DNA from: Acidobacteriota bacterium
Lineage (GTDB): Bacteria; Acidobacteriota; Terriglobia; Terriglobales; Acidobacteriaceae
Assembly: GCA_021851625.1 (NCBI GenBank)
Contig: JAJZCX010000023.1
Coordinates: 1 to 10,419, forward strand
Direction of reading: 5' to 3'
Length of the DNA: 10,419 nucleotides
Translations under genes and position numbers: made by a program
Notes under the pieces: generated by a model
Told to the model about the DNA's origin: nothing
The model's database searches: none
Seen by the model: the letters and a program-made list of their open reading frames with translations, nothing else
In this document: positions 1 to 6,202 of the stretch, one piece after another
Position numbering within the stretch: the stretch's first letter is position 1
Layout: the number at the start of each line of letters is the position of its first letter

Positions 1-354
1 CAAGTGGTGCAAGAGTTGAAGGACCTAGCCGCCAAGCTGCAAACCGAGCAGACCAGTGGCAACGCCAACGCGCGCGAGTGGCTGCTTGACCTGCGCGAGA
101 TCGCCCTGGCCATTCAGCAGCAACAGTAGCAGACGGCTAATCTGTTACAGGCCATTCACGGCTTCGTCGCCAATCAAAATCAGGCGTACACGCAGCCCGG
201 CTATGCGCAGCCAGCCTTTGGCCAGCCAGTGATGGGCACGCCCATGCAGCCGCAAGGTGGGCTTGGCGGATTTCTCAACTCCGGCTTTGGCCGCGCCGTG
301 ACGATGGGCCTCGGCTTTGGCTTGGGCGATGATCTGATCAACAAGATTTTTTAA
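1..354 (+). pseudogene. 3' part of unknown gene, interrupted by in-frame TAG
   Basis: Reading frame 1 enters from the left edge and gives 42 codons up to a TAG at 127-129. The same frame then stays open for 74 more codons to a TAA at 352-354. The first part looks helical and Q/L/E-rich (for example QVVQELKDLAAKLQ) and ends in a glutamine run. The second part begins QTANLLQ, passes through a Y/Q/P-rich stretch and ends in a glycine-rich hydrophobic tail (GFGRAVTMGLGFGLGDD, then LINKIF). The codons around the stop are CAG CAA CAG TAG CAG, so one C-to-T change in a CAG codon would explain the stop. The 3' end sits 11 bp before a palindromic element, as expected for a real gene end. I do not recognise the family. 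It may be a recent nonsense pseudogene, a read-through gene, a sequencing error, or a gene that truly ends at 129. The start lies outside the window. Confidence 0.5.
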
Positions 355-365
355 GGGTGTGTGCA

Positions 366-403
366 TTCAATCCCAGGTCTCAAAAGCGAGACCTGGGGCA
401 CCC
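366..403 (+). repeat. REP-like palindromic element, left copy
   Basis: This 38-bp element contains a perfect 10-bp stem, CCCAGGTCTC (372-381) with GAGACCTGGG (388-397), around the 6-nt loop AAAAGC. It is flanked by TTCAAT on one side and GGCACC on the other. It lies 11 bp after the TAA of the plus-strand gene at 1-354. No T-run follows the stem, so it is not a standard intrinsic terminator, although the hairpin could slow transcription or protect the mRNA 3' end. An exact reverse-complement copy lies at 1025-1062. The layout resembles the REP or BIME elements found between genes in many bacteria. Confidence 0.8.
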
Positions 404-452
404 CATGCAACGCGCCATTTATGGAAGTAGTGTTTCGCCTTTCTCGAAAACC

Positions 453-971
453 TTAAGCAGATGTTCTTGCATCAAAACCGATGGGTAGTTGCGTTGATTT
501 TCTTGGTCCGAAGCTTTGCTTGATGTTTTCGCATACCCACTCATAAAAATGAGCACACTGATCACTGTCCTCTATGCAAATTTCAAGCGGTTTGCCTGCC
601 CAGCCGATTTTTATCATGGCTTTTTCATTATTTTCCGTAACACACAAAGCGAATGAGACCCAATAAGAAGGGAGTCTGCCAGGGGGTGTAAGCAGGATGC
701 CAATCCCTAGGTGCCAGTAGCCATCTTCTTCGTCATACTTAATAGCGTCCATAAGGGTATACCGCTCACCATCATCAGGCTGTGTATATTGCTTTTCCTC
801 CCCGCTAAGATCATTCGAGCGTAGAAAAGTTAAACGACCGTAAGGAATTTCGCAGTAATCGCTAAACCCGTTCACGAGGCTCGTGATGTAACCCAAGCAA
901 CGGTCACGATGGGCAAACCATTCCCTGCGGGTTAATTCGCACGCTTCGTACATTTGTTCGTATTTGGACAT
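453..971 (-). CDS. Hypothetical protein, 172 aa, low-GC gene
   Basis: I do not recognise this protein. The ATG at 971-969 is preceded by GCAGGT, about 6-7 nt upstream, a usable Shine-Dalgarno sequence. The product is soluble-looking, with no signal peptide or membrane segment. It starts with a charged helical stretch (MSKYEQMYEACELTRREW), contains an acidic middle (residues about 58-85), a strand-like hydrophobic stretch around residues 86-110 (LGIGILLTPP, YWVSFALCV) and a C-terminal helix near HFYEWVCENIKQSF. It has five or six cysteines and many aromatic residues. Two 60-base lines inside it that I counted have 26 and 23 G+C (about 41%), against 42 of 60 in a line of ftsZ. The gene is bracketed by the two inverted palindromic elements. 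Both facts suggest acquisition from elsewhere. The reading frame looks real because it is long, AT-richer than its surroundings, and has a plausible ribosome binding site. Confidence 0.75.
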   Translation of the reverse strand: MSKYEQMYEACELTRREWFAHRDRCLGYITSLVNGFSDYCEIPYGRLTFLRSNDLSGEEKQYTQPDDGERYTLMDAIKYDEEDGYWHLGIGILLTPPGRLPSYWVSFALCVTENNEKAMIKIGWAGKPLEICIEDSDQCAHFYEWVCENIKQSFGPRKSTQLPIGFDARTSA

Positions 972-993
972 TAATAGTTACCTGCCGATTCGA

Positions 994-1015
994 CATGTTC
1001 TGAAATTTCCACATG
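994..1015. promoter_or_regulatory. Nested palindrome upstream of the 172-aa gene, possible operator
   Basis: An inverted pair CATGT (994-998) and ACATG (1011-1015) encloses the perfect 8-bp palindrome GAAATTTC (1002-1009). It lies 22-44 bp upstream of the ATG of the minus-strand 172-aa gene, where a promoter or operator would sit. I could not pick out a convincing -35/-10 pair here. The two centres of symmetry differ by 1 bp, so this may be chance in AT-rich DNA. Confidence 0.18.
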
Positions 1016-1024
1016 AACCTAGCC

Positions 1025-1062
1025 GGGTGCCCCAGGTCTCGCTTTTGAGACCTGGGATTGAA
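1025..1062 (-). repeat. REP-like palindromic element, right copy
   Basis: This is the exact reverse complement of 366-403 over all 38 bases, and the match ends at both edges (1024 and 1063 differ). On the minus strand it begins 3 bp after the stop codon of the transpeptidase gene, so it has the same orientation relative to the preceding stop codon as the left copy. It holds the same 10-bp stem and 6-nt loop, with no T-run after it. Confidence 0.8.
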
Positions 1063-1065
1063 GGG

Positions 1066-2358
1066 TTACTGGGCTGCCGTCGTCACCGCAGAATCCCGCG
1101 GTGACGGGGTGAGTGCAGCGAAGTAGTTGTGGTCTTCCAGATTGCGATAGAAGACGCCGGCCAACTCCGCAGCTTTGGGGCCATAGGTGGGACGGCCACC
1201 TTCCAAGAAAAAGACGGCCACGATGCGCCCCGACGGAGTGTCCGCGTAGGAGGCGAACCAGCCGAAGCGCGTGCCGTGATTCGAGCAGGTGCCGGTTTTG
1301 CCGAAGACGGGGAATTCTTTGAAGTTGGTGCGCAGCGCGCGCGCCGTACCATAGCGCACCGCTCCGGCCATGCCGTCGGTCATCTGCGGAATCAGCGGGC
1401 CAATGTTGAGCGTGCGCTTGATGCGCGGAGTGAAGTCAGCGGCATCGTCGGCGGTAAGCGGGTGTTGCAGATAGTACAGCGTGCCGCCGTTGGCAATGGC
1501 AGAGACCAGCGCGCCCAGTTGCAGCGGCGTCATGGAGACGCTTTCGCCAAAGGAACACATGCGGCCCACGCCGCCTTCACTTTGCGGCAGCACCTGCGTT
1601 GGATATTCACCGAGCTGCTCGTTGGGAATGTCGTAACCGGCCAACTCCCCCAAGCCGAAGAGGTTGGCATAGTGCTTGACGCGAGCAAAGCCCAAGCGGC
1701 GTCCGACGGTTTCAAAGTAGAGATTGTTGGAGTGCGCGAGTGCCTCGGTCAGCGTCACGTGGTAGTGCAAGCCCAGCGCGACCGGCGTGTCTTTGGTGAC
1801 GACGCCCTCTTCCAGAGCCGCCAGCGCCACGGAGAGCTTGATGGTCGAGCATGGCTCCGCGCCACTGGCGAGCGCGAGCTTTTGGTTCACCATGGCCAGA
1901 ATGCGTCCATTGTTGGGATTGATGACCACGACGGTACCGTTCATATCGCCCAGCGCGTCGATGGCCGCCTGGCGCACGGTGGGGTCTTCGCCATCCGTCA
2001 CATCGCCCTCAGTCTGATCTGTGGCGAAGGAGTTGCCGGTGAAGCGTTCATAGTAGCGATGGCGGCGGCGGGAGTAGACGCGGCGGTAGTGCACATTGGT
2101 TACGGAGCGATGATGGCGGCGCGCAGCCATGCTGTTGTGCATGTCTGCCGACTCATGCAGCGCGGAGGACCGTGTGCTGGGCGCGTTGCCAGAGGTTTGC
2201 GTATTGGTTGCGGTCGTCACCGGCGTGCTGGAGCCTTCCGCCGCTGGGGCCGCATGTGCGGGCAGCACAAACAAAAGAAGCGCGAGCAGCGCCGTAGTGC
2301 TCAGAGCGACTCTGCGTGTTTGCCGATGGAGGGAGAGAAGATGTGCACAATACCGCAT
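1066..2358 (-). CDS. Penicillin-binding transpeptidase-domain protein, 430 aa
   Basis: This is a D,D-transpeptidase-type enzyme expected to cross-link peptidoglycan in the periplasm. All three penicillin-binding motifs are visible: SxxK as S171-T-I-K174, SxN as S210-N-N212, and KTG as K354-T-G356 followed by T. The stretch SMTPLQLGALVSAIANGG (275-292) is typical of class B PBP transpeptidase domains, and SxN argues against a class D beta-lactamase, which has SxV. Residues 1-36 form a signal peptide or anchor (positive N-region, hydrophobic 21-35, AHA before the likely cut). Residues 37-78 are S/T/A-rich, and 80-105 are strikingly rich in Arg, His and Tyr. There is no N-terminal dimerisation or glycosyltransferase domain, so it is much shorter than FtsI or a class A PBP. 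Three cysteines (C170, C268, C358) lie by or between active-site motifs. It follows ftsZ by 177 bp on the same strand and may be co-transcribed or have its own promoter. The ATG at 2358 has only a weak ribosome binding site. Confidence 0.88.
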   Translation of the reverse strand: MRYCAHLLSLHRQTRRVALSTTALLALLLFVLPAHAAPAAEGSSTPVTTATNTQTSGNAPSTRSSALHESADMHNSMAARRHHRSVTNVHYRRVYSRRRHRYYERFTGNSFATDQTEGDVTDGEDPTVRQAAIDALGDMNGTVVVINPNNGRILAMVNQKLALASGAEPCSTIKLSVALAALEEGVVTKDTPVALGLHYHVTLTEALAHSNNLYFETVGRRLGFARVKHYANLFGLGELAGYDIPNEQLGEYPTQVLPQSEGGVGRMCSFGESVSMTPLQLGALVSAIANGGTLYYLQHPLTADDAADFTPRIKRTLNIGPLIPQMTDGMAGAVRYGTARALRTNFKEFPVFGKTGTCSNHGTRFGWFASYADTPSGRIVAVFFLEGGRPTYGPKAAELAGVFYRNLEDHNYFAALTPSPRDSAVTTAAQ

Positions 2359-2432
2359 ATTTTTTACTGCCGTTTATCGAGAAATTCTTGAAGCGTTGCC
2401 CGGGATGTGCCTCGCTCGCAGCACTCCTGTTT

Positions 2433-2462
2433 ACAGTATCGGCGATGTGCGGCATGAGGCAA
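2433..2462 (-). promoter_or_regulatory. Weak promoter candidate for the transpeptidase gene
   Basis: On the minus strand, TTGCCT (2462-2457) and TACTGT (2438-2433) are separated by 18 bp in the 177-bp gap between ftsZ and the transpeptidase gene, about 75 bp before its ATG. Each box matches the sigma-70 consensus in only four of six positions. This is a guess based on position and spacing. Confidence 0.22.
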
Positions 2463-2480
2463 TGGAAAAGTTTGCCGTAT

Positions 2481-2497
2481 ACCGCCGACACGGTGGT
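2481..2497 (-). terminator. Short stem-loop after ftsZ, possible weak terminator
   Basis: On the minus strand, ACCACCG and CGGCGGT form a 7-bp stem with one A.C mismatch and a 3-nt loop, 38 bp after the ftsZ stop codon. No T-run follows directly; TTTT comes about 13 nt later. It could mark the end of the ftsZ transcript or stabilise it while letting some read-through reach the transpeptidase gene. Confidence 0.25.
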
Positions 2498-2535
2498 TCT
2501 ACTGCGCTAAATACTACAAAATCCAAAACGGGAAT

Positions 2536-3870
2536 CTACTCAGTACTGTTTTTTCGTAAGAAGGCGGGGATGTCGAGCTGGTCCTCGGCCTCAAATTCTG
2601 GCGCAGCCACGGGTGCGGAGACAACGGCGGGCGCAAATAAATCCTCCGTGTGTGCCGGATGCCGTGCAGGCTCCGGCTCGTCTGTGTAGGTCGGCGCATG
2701 TGGCATCGCAGCCGGTGCCGCGGCGAAGGAATGCGTCTCCTCAGCTCGCGTGTGTGGTGCCGCGGTGTAGTCGTCCTCCTCGGCCATTTCGCTGGCAAAG
2801 CGCGCCTTGGGCGCAGGTCCATCGCCAACGTTCACGGTGACCGCAGCAGGTCGCATCATTCGCTCGCGGCGTTGCGGCGTTTCATGGCGAAAGCCGGTGG
2901 CGATGACGGTGATCTTGATCTCGTCGCCCAGCGACTCGTCCATCACCGCGCCAAAAATAATGTTGGCGTCCTCATGCGCGGCGCTTTGGATAATCATGGA
3001 GGCCTCGTTGACCTCGCTGAGCTTGAGCGTGCTGGAGCCACTGATGTTAATCAGAATGCCGCGCGCGCCGTCGATTGCGCCTTCCTCGAGTAGCGGTGAG
3101 GCCATGGCCGCGTGTGCGGCCTCCATGGCGCGATTGGCTCCGCTGCGCACCGCCGTGCCCATCACGGCGTAGCCCATGCCAGCCATCGTGGTCTTCACGT
3201 CGGCAAAGTCGCGGTTGATGATGCCCGGAATCGTGATGATGTCGGAGATGCCTTGCACGCCCTGGCGCAGCACATCGTCGGCAATGCGGAAGGACTCGAA
3301 GAAGCCTGCATCCTTGGCCACGTTCAGCAGCCGCTCGTTGGGGATGACGATCATCGTGTCCACGCTGTCGAGCAACTCTTCCAGTCCGCGCTCGGCCTGC
3401 AATCTGCGGCGCTTGCCCTCAAAGCCAAAGGGCCGCGTGACCACAGCCACGGTGAGTGCGCCCATTTCGCTGGCCAGCGAAGCAATCACCGGCGCTGCTC
3501 CAGTGCCCGTGCCGCCGCCTAGGCCCGCCGTGACAAAGACCATATCCGCGCCGTCGAGCGCCTCCAGAATTTTTTCAGAATCTTCCAGCGCCGCTTGGCG
3601 GCCAATGTCCGGGTTGGCGCCTGCGCCCAAGCCGCTAGTACGCTTGACGCCGAGCTGCAACTTCACCGGAGCCTTCGATAGTCGCAGTGCCTGCACGTCT
3701 GTGTTGGCGGTGATGAACTCCACGCCTTCGACCTGTGCTTCAATCATGCGGTTGACGGCGTTGCCGCCGCCGCCACCGACGCCAATCACCTTGATCTTGG
3801 CACCGCGCATCATCTCCTCGTTGTACTGGATGCGCAGGCTCTCTTCACCGTTGCCGTTGGGATCAAACAT
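2536..3870 (-). CDS. ftsZ: Cell division protein FtsZ, 444 aa
   Basis: FtsZ is the tubulin-like GTPase that polymerises into the cytoplasmic Z-ring and recruits the other division proteins. The N-terminal nucleotide-binding stretch [16 protein letters not shown] lies at about 27-42, the tubulin signature GGGTGTG at 118-124, and the T7 synergy loop NRDFADV at 219-225, with catalytic acids D221 and D224. GEGAR-type tubulin C-domain sequence follows ([10 protein letters not shown], 269-278; VIATGF, 322-327). Residues about 330-430 form a variable linker rich in Ala, Pro, Glu and His. The protein ends with the conserved tail DIPAFLRK (433-440), the docking peptide for FtsA and other partners. The ATG at 3870 has a strong Shine-Dalgarno sequence, AAGGAGG (3883-3877), 6 nt upstream. 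It follows ftsA by 24 bp and is certainly in the same operon. Length and motifs are those of a complete, functional FtsZ. Confidence 0.98.
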   Translation of the reverse strand: MFDPNGNGEESLRIQYNEEMMRGAKIKVIGVGGGGGNAVNRMIEAQVEGVEFITANTDVQALRLSKAPVKLQLGVKRTSGLGAGANPDIGRQAALEDSEKILEALDGADMVFVTAGLGGGTGTGAAPVIASLASEMGALTVAVVTRPFGFEGKRRRLQAERGLEELLDSVDTMIVIPNERLLNVAKDAGFFESFRIADDVLRQGVQGISDIITIPGIINRDFADVKTTMAGMGYAVMGTAVRSGANRAMEAAHAAMASPLLEEGAIDGARGILINISGSSTLKLSEVNEASMIIQSAAHEDANIIFGAVMDESLGDEIKITVIATGFRHETPQRRERMMRPAAVTVNVGDGPAPKARFASEMAEEDDYTAAPHTRAEETHSFAAAPAAMPHAPTYTDEPEPARHPAHTEDLFAPAVVSAPVAAPEFEAEDQLDIPAFLRKNSTE

Positions 3871-3894
3871 GCTATGCCTCCTTCTTCAAACTTG

Positions 3895-5109
3895 TTAAAT
3901 ATCTCCGCCTGCGATGGAGCGCAGTTTGGTGCGCAGGCTGGTGTCCTGTGCCGTGCGCAGCTTGCCGGTGCGATGGCTGTAAAGCAGCAGACCTACGAGC
4001 GTGGAAAACTCCGGATCCGCTAGGCCGTGCGGCATCCGCGACAGCGGTACCGGGGTGCCGATGCGTGCTGGTGCGCGCAACAGACTCTCCGCGTGATCGA
4101 GCAGCCCGTCCAGCTTGGCTCCGCCGCCGGTGAGTACTGCGCCCGCACCCAATGCCTGCAACACGCCGCCCTGACGCAGATTGTCGCGGATCATCTGGAA
4201 GAGTTCGCGCGCGCGTGGCTCCAGAATTTCGCTGATGTAGCGCAGTGGCACTAGTTGTTCTTGTCCGCTTGGCCCGGAGGGAATGTTGACCTGCTGCGCC
4301 TCAGAGACAGACGTGACCACGGAGTGGCCAAAGTTGATCTTCAGATTTTCCGCCTCGGCCAGAGGCACGCGCAGCATCATGGCTAGATCGTTCGTAAAAT
4401 GGTCGCCGCCGATGGGCAGCGAAGCCGTGTGCGCCACGGAGCCTTCAAAGAAAACGATGATCTCCGTGGAGGCTGTGCCGATGTCGAGCACACAAACGCC
4501 CAGCTCGCGCTCGTCGGCAGAGAGTACGGCCTCGGCTGCGGCCAGAGCTTCAAATACAGTGTCTGTTGCCTCAATGCCCGCGTGGTTCATGCAGGTGACG
4601 ATGTTTTGCATCGCGCTGGTCAGGCAGGTGAGCATTTGCAGATTCACTTCCAACGTGCTGCCCACCATGCCTGCGGGATTGTGAATGCCGCCTTGCTCAT
4701 CGACCAGATACTCCTGCGGCAGCAGATGCAAGATCGAGCGGTCGGCGGGTAGTTGCACGTTGCGCGCATGCTCGACAGCAGCGCGCACATCCTCCTGCGT
4801 AATCTCGCGTAGTTTTCCGCCCAGCCGGATGCCGCCGCGACTGACGAAGCCGCGCACATGCGCGCCGCCAACGCCTGTGGTTGCGTGTGCGATGGAGCAG
4901 CCCGCGGCGATCTCCGCTTTTTTGAAGGCCGCGTCGATGGCCGCGCTGGCCGGTTGCAGATCGGTGATGATGCCGCGTTTGATGCCGCGTGCCGCTTCCA
5001 CGGCGTGTCCGCAGTAGCGCACTGCGCCGTCGCGCACATCAGCCACCAGCACGCGAATCTTCGACTGGCCCACATCGACCACGGCCAAATGAGAGTCCTT
5101 GCGCTGCAT
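3895..5109 (-). CDS. ftsA: Cell division protein FtsA, 404 aa
   Basis: FtsA is an actin-like ATPase that tethers FtsZ to the membrane and links it to later division proteins. The actin-fold motifs are in order: phosphate-1 VDVGQSKIRVLVAD (11-24), phosphate-2 CVLDIGTASTEI (206-217) and the adenosine motif AVLTGGGAKLDG (324-335). The FtsA-specific segment with NPAGMVGSTLEV (144-155) is present. The frame is open further upstream to 5280, but that part lies inside ftsQ and has no FtsA homology. I chose the ATG at 5109 because GGAGG (5121-5117) lies 7 nt before it. The adjacent ATG at 5112, one codon earlier, is the alternative and would form an ATGA overlap with the ftsQ stop. Either way, translation is probably coupled to ftsQ. 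The C-terminal end (SLRTKLRSIAGGDI) is a weak match to the usual membrane-binding amphipathic helix, since it lacks Trp and Phe. Confidence 0.96.
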   Translation of the reverse strand: MQRKDSHLAVVDVGQSKIRVLVADVRDGAVRYCGHAVEAARGIKRGIITDLQPASAAIDAAFKKAEIAAGCSIAHATTGVGGAHVRGFVSRGGIRLGGKLREITQEDVRAAVEHARNVQLPADRSILHLLPQEYLVDEQGGIHNPAGMVGSTLEVNLQMLTCLTSAMQNIVTCMNHAGIEATDTVFEALAAAEAVLSADERELGVCVLDIGTASTEIIVFFEGSVAHTASLPIGGDHFTNDLAMMLRVPLAEAENLKINFGHSVVTSVSEAQQVNIPSGPSGQEQLVPLRYISEILEPRARELFQMIRDNLRQGGVLQALGAGAVLTGGGAKLDGLLDHAESLLRAPARIGTPVPLSRMPHGLADPEFSTLVGLLLYSHRTGKLRTAQDTSLRTKLRSIAGGDI

Positions 5110-6146
5110 CATTGCACCTCCGTGTGTGGGAGCGTCTGCGCTGCACCCTGTGTCTGCGGCGCGGTTTGCGATCCAGTTTGCGGCTCTGTCTGCAATTGTG
5201 TGCCGGGGGCCATGTCCAGCACCACCTGCCGTCCATAGCGCATGTCCACCGAGGCCAGGTGTGGATACATGCGCAGCCACTCTGCCAAGTGCGCAGCGAA
5301 GGCTTGATAGCGTGGTAGAAACTTCTCATTGCCAAAGTGCACGAGAATGCCACCTTCGCCGCCGGAGACAAGCGCGCGCACATCCTCCGGGTCGCGGATG
5401 TCCACCTCGCTGATCTGTTGCGAAAGATGATTGCCTTGCGCATCGAGCGCGGCTAAAAATTGCAGATAAGGTCGCAGCTTGCGTGCGCGCGCAGCCGCAT
5501 CGCTGGCCCAGGCTCCGTTGACAATCGGATACGAGCCAAGCTGCAAGCCGCCGTCGGGCATCGGCAGCACCACGCCCTCGGCGTCCATCAAATGCACACT
5601 GCCACCATCGCGCACGTAGGCCACTGGGGTGCGCTCTACCAGTGAGACGCGCAGATGGTTCGGCCACAGCCGCATTACCGTCGCGCTTTGTACCCAGGGG
5701 AGTTGCTCGATCTGCGCTTTGCGTGCGGCCAGCGGCACGGAGAAAATGCTGCGCCCAACATCAGCGCGAAAGATGCGCTGCACATCGGTTGCGGCCACGG
5801 CGGCGTTGCCTTGCACTGCGATCGCGCTCGCATCCTGCACTAGGAAGCGCGGATCGTGCAACAGAAACGCGTGTGCTTGCCAAAGCCCCGCGCCGACCGC
5901 CGCCAATGCTGCGAGCACGGCCACCAGTAAAAGAACTCTGCGCGCGCGGTCGCGTGCGACTCTGCGTCGCACCGGGGTGCGGTTCTGGGTGCGTAGAAAT
6001 TTTGCGTCGGATTCTGGTGCGGCAGAGACGTCGTCAGCGAAATTTTGTTGTGCGCGTCCGGCGCGATTTTGCCGACGCTCCGGCGGGTGCAGCTCCTCTG
6101 CAAGCTGCGCGTCCGTCGTGTCGTCATCTTCCAAAGGTTTGCGCAC
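5109..6146 (-). CDS. ftsQ: Cell division protein FtsQ (DivIB family), 345 aa
   Basis: FtsQ is a bitopic inner-membrane protein that connects the FtsA/FtsZ ring to FtsL/FtsB and the periplasmic peptidoglycan synthases. An N-terminal cytoplasmic region of about 70 residues is charged and Arg-rich near the membrane (VRRRVARDRARR, 59-70). One membrane segment spans about 71-89 (VLLLVAVLAALAAVG). A POTRA domain spans about 101-174, with the typical end LPWVQSATVMRLWPNHLRV (149-167) and ERTPVAYV. The FtsQ beta-domain spans about 175-312. A low-complexity tail from 318 repeats QT units. The start is GTG at 6146-6144, the only usual start codon in the frame after the upstream stop at 6176, with a poor ribosome binding site (GGGTGG, 4 nt away). 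It follows murC by 56 bp and overlaps the ftsA start. Family recognition rests on topology, the POTRA motif and gene order. Confidence 0.94.
   Translation of the reverse strand: MRKPLEDDDTTDAQLAEELHPPERRQNRAGRAQQNFADDVSAAPESDAKFLRTQNRTPVRRRVARDRARRVLLLVAVLAALAAVGAGLWQAHAFLLHDPRFLVQDASAIAVQGNAAVAATDVQRIFRADVGRSIFSVPLAARKAQIEQLPWVQSATVMRLWPNHLRVSLVERTPVAYVRDGGSVHLMDAEGVVLPMPDGGLQLGSYPIVNGAWASDAAARARKLRPYLQFLAALDAQGNHLSQQISEVDIRDPEDVRALVSGGEGGILVHFGNEKFLPRYQAFAAHLAEWLRMYPHLASVDMRYGRQVVLDMAPGTQLQTEPQTGSQTAPQTQGAAQTLPHTEVQ
5116..5121 (-). promoter_or_regulatory. Ribosome binding site of ftsA
   Basis: GGAGGT on the minus strand lies inside the last codons of ftsQ. The GGAGG core is 7 nt from the ATG at 5109 and 4 nt from the ATG at 5112. 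This spacing sets the ftsA start at or next to the ftsQ stop and excludes the long in-frame extension to 5280. Confidence 0.75.
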
Positions 6147-6202
6147 GCCGCCACCCGGACAGGATTGTCGTTCTTATGAATTTTACCTGTTTTTTCCGGG
6201 AG

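Noticed and set aside
145..366. 73-aa minus-strand ORF near the left edge
   Set aside because: Antisense to the better-supported plus-strand frame that ends at 354; no domain or ribosome binding site seen.
366..1062. CRISPR array or insertion sequence from the repeated palindromes
   Set aside because: Only two copies, in inverted orientation and 621 bp apart, with no spacers, no transposase and no target-site duplication.
1066..2358. Class D beta-lactamase instead of a PBP
   Set aside because: The second motif is SNN (SxN), not SxV, and the SMTPLQL region is PBP-like; a biochemical test would be needed to exclude weak hydrolysis.
1129..2391. 420-aa plus-strand ORF opposite the transpeptidase gene
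   Set aside because: It is the antisense of a gene with all catalytic motifs; the translation is Arg/Ala/Gly/His-rich without any recognisable motif, as expected from GC-rich codon bias.
3176..3898. 240-aa plus-strand ORF opposite ftsZ
   Set aside because: Antisense shadow of ftsZ; Ser/Pro/Ala-rich low-complexity translation and no plausible ribosome binding site context.
5113..5280. N-terminal extension of FtsA up to 5280
   Set aside because: Lies wholly within ftsQ, has no FtsA-like sequence, and a good ribosome binding site points to 5109 or 5112.
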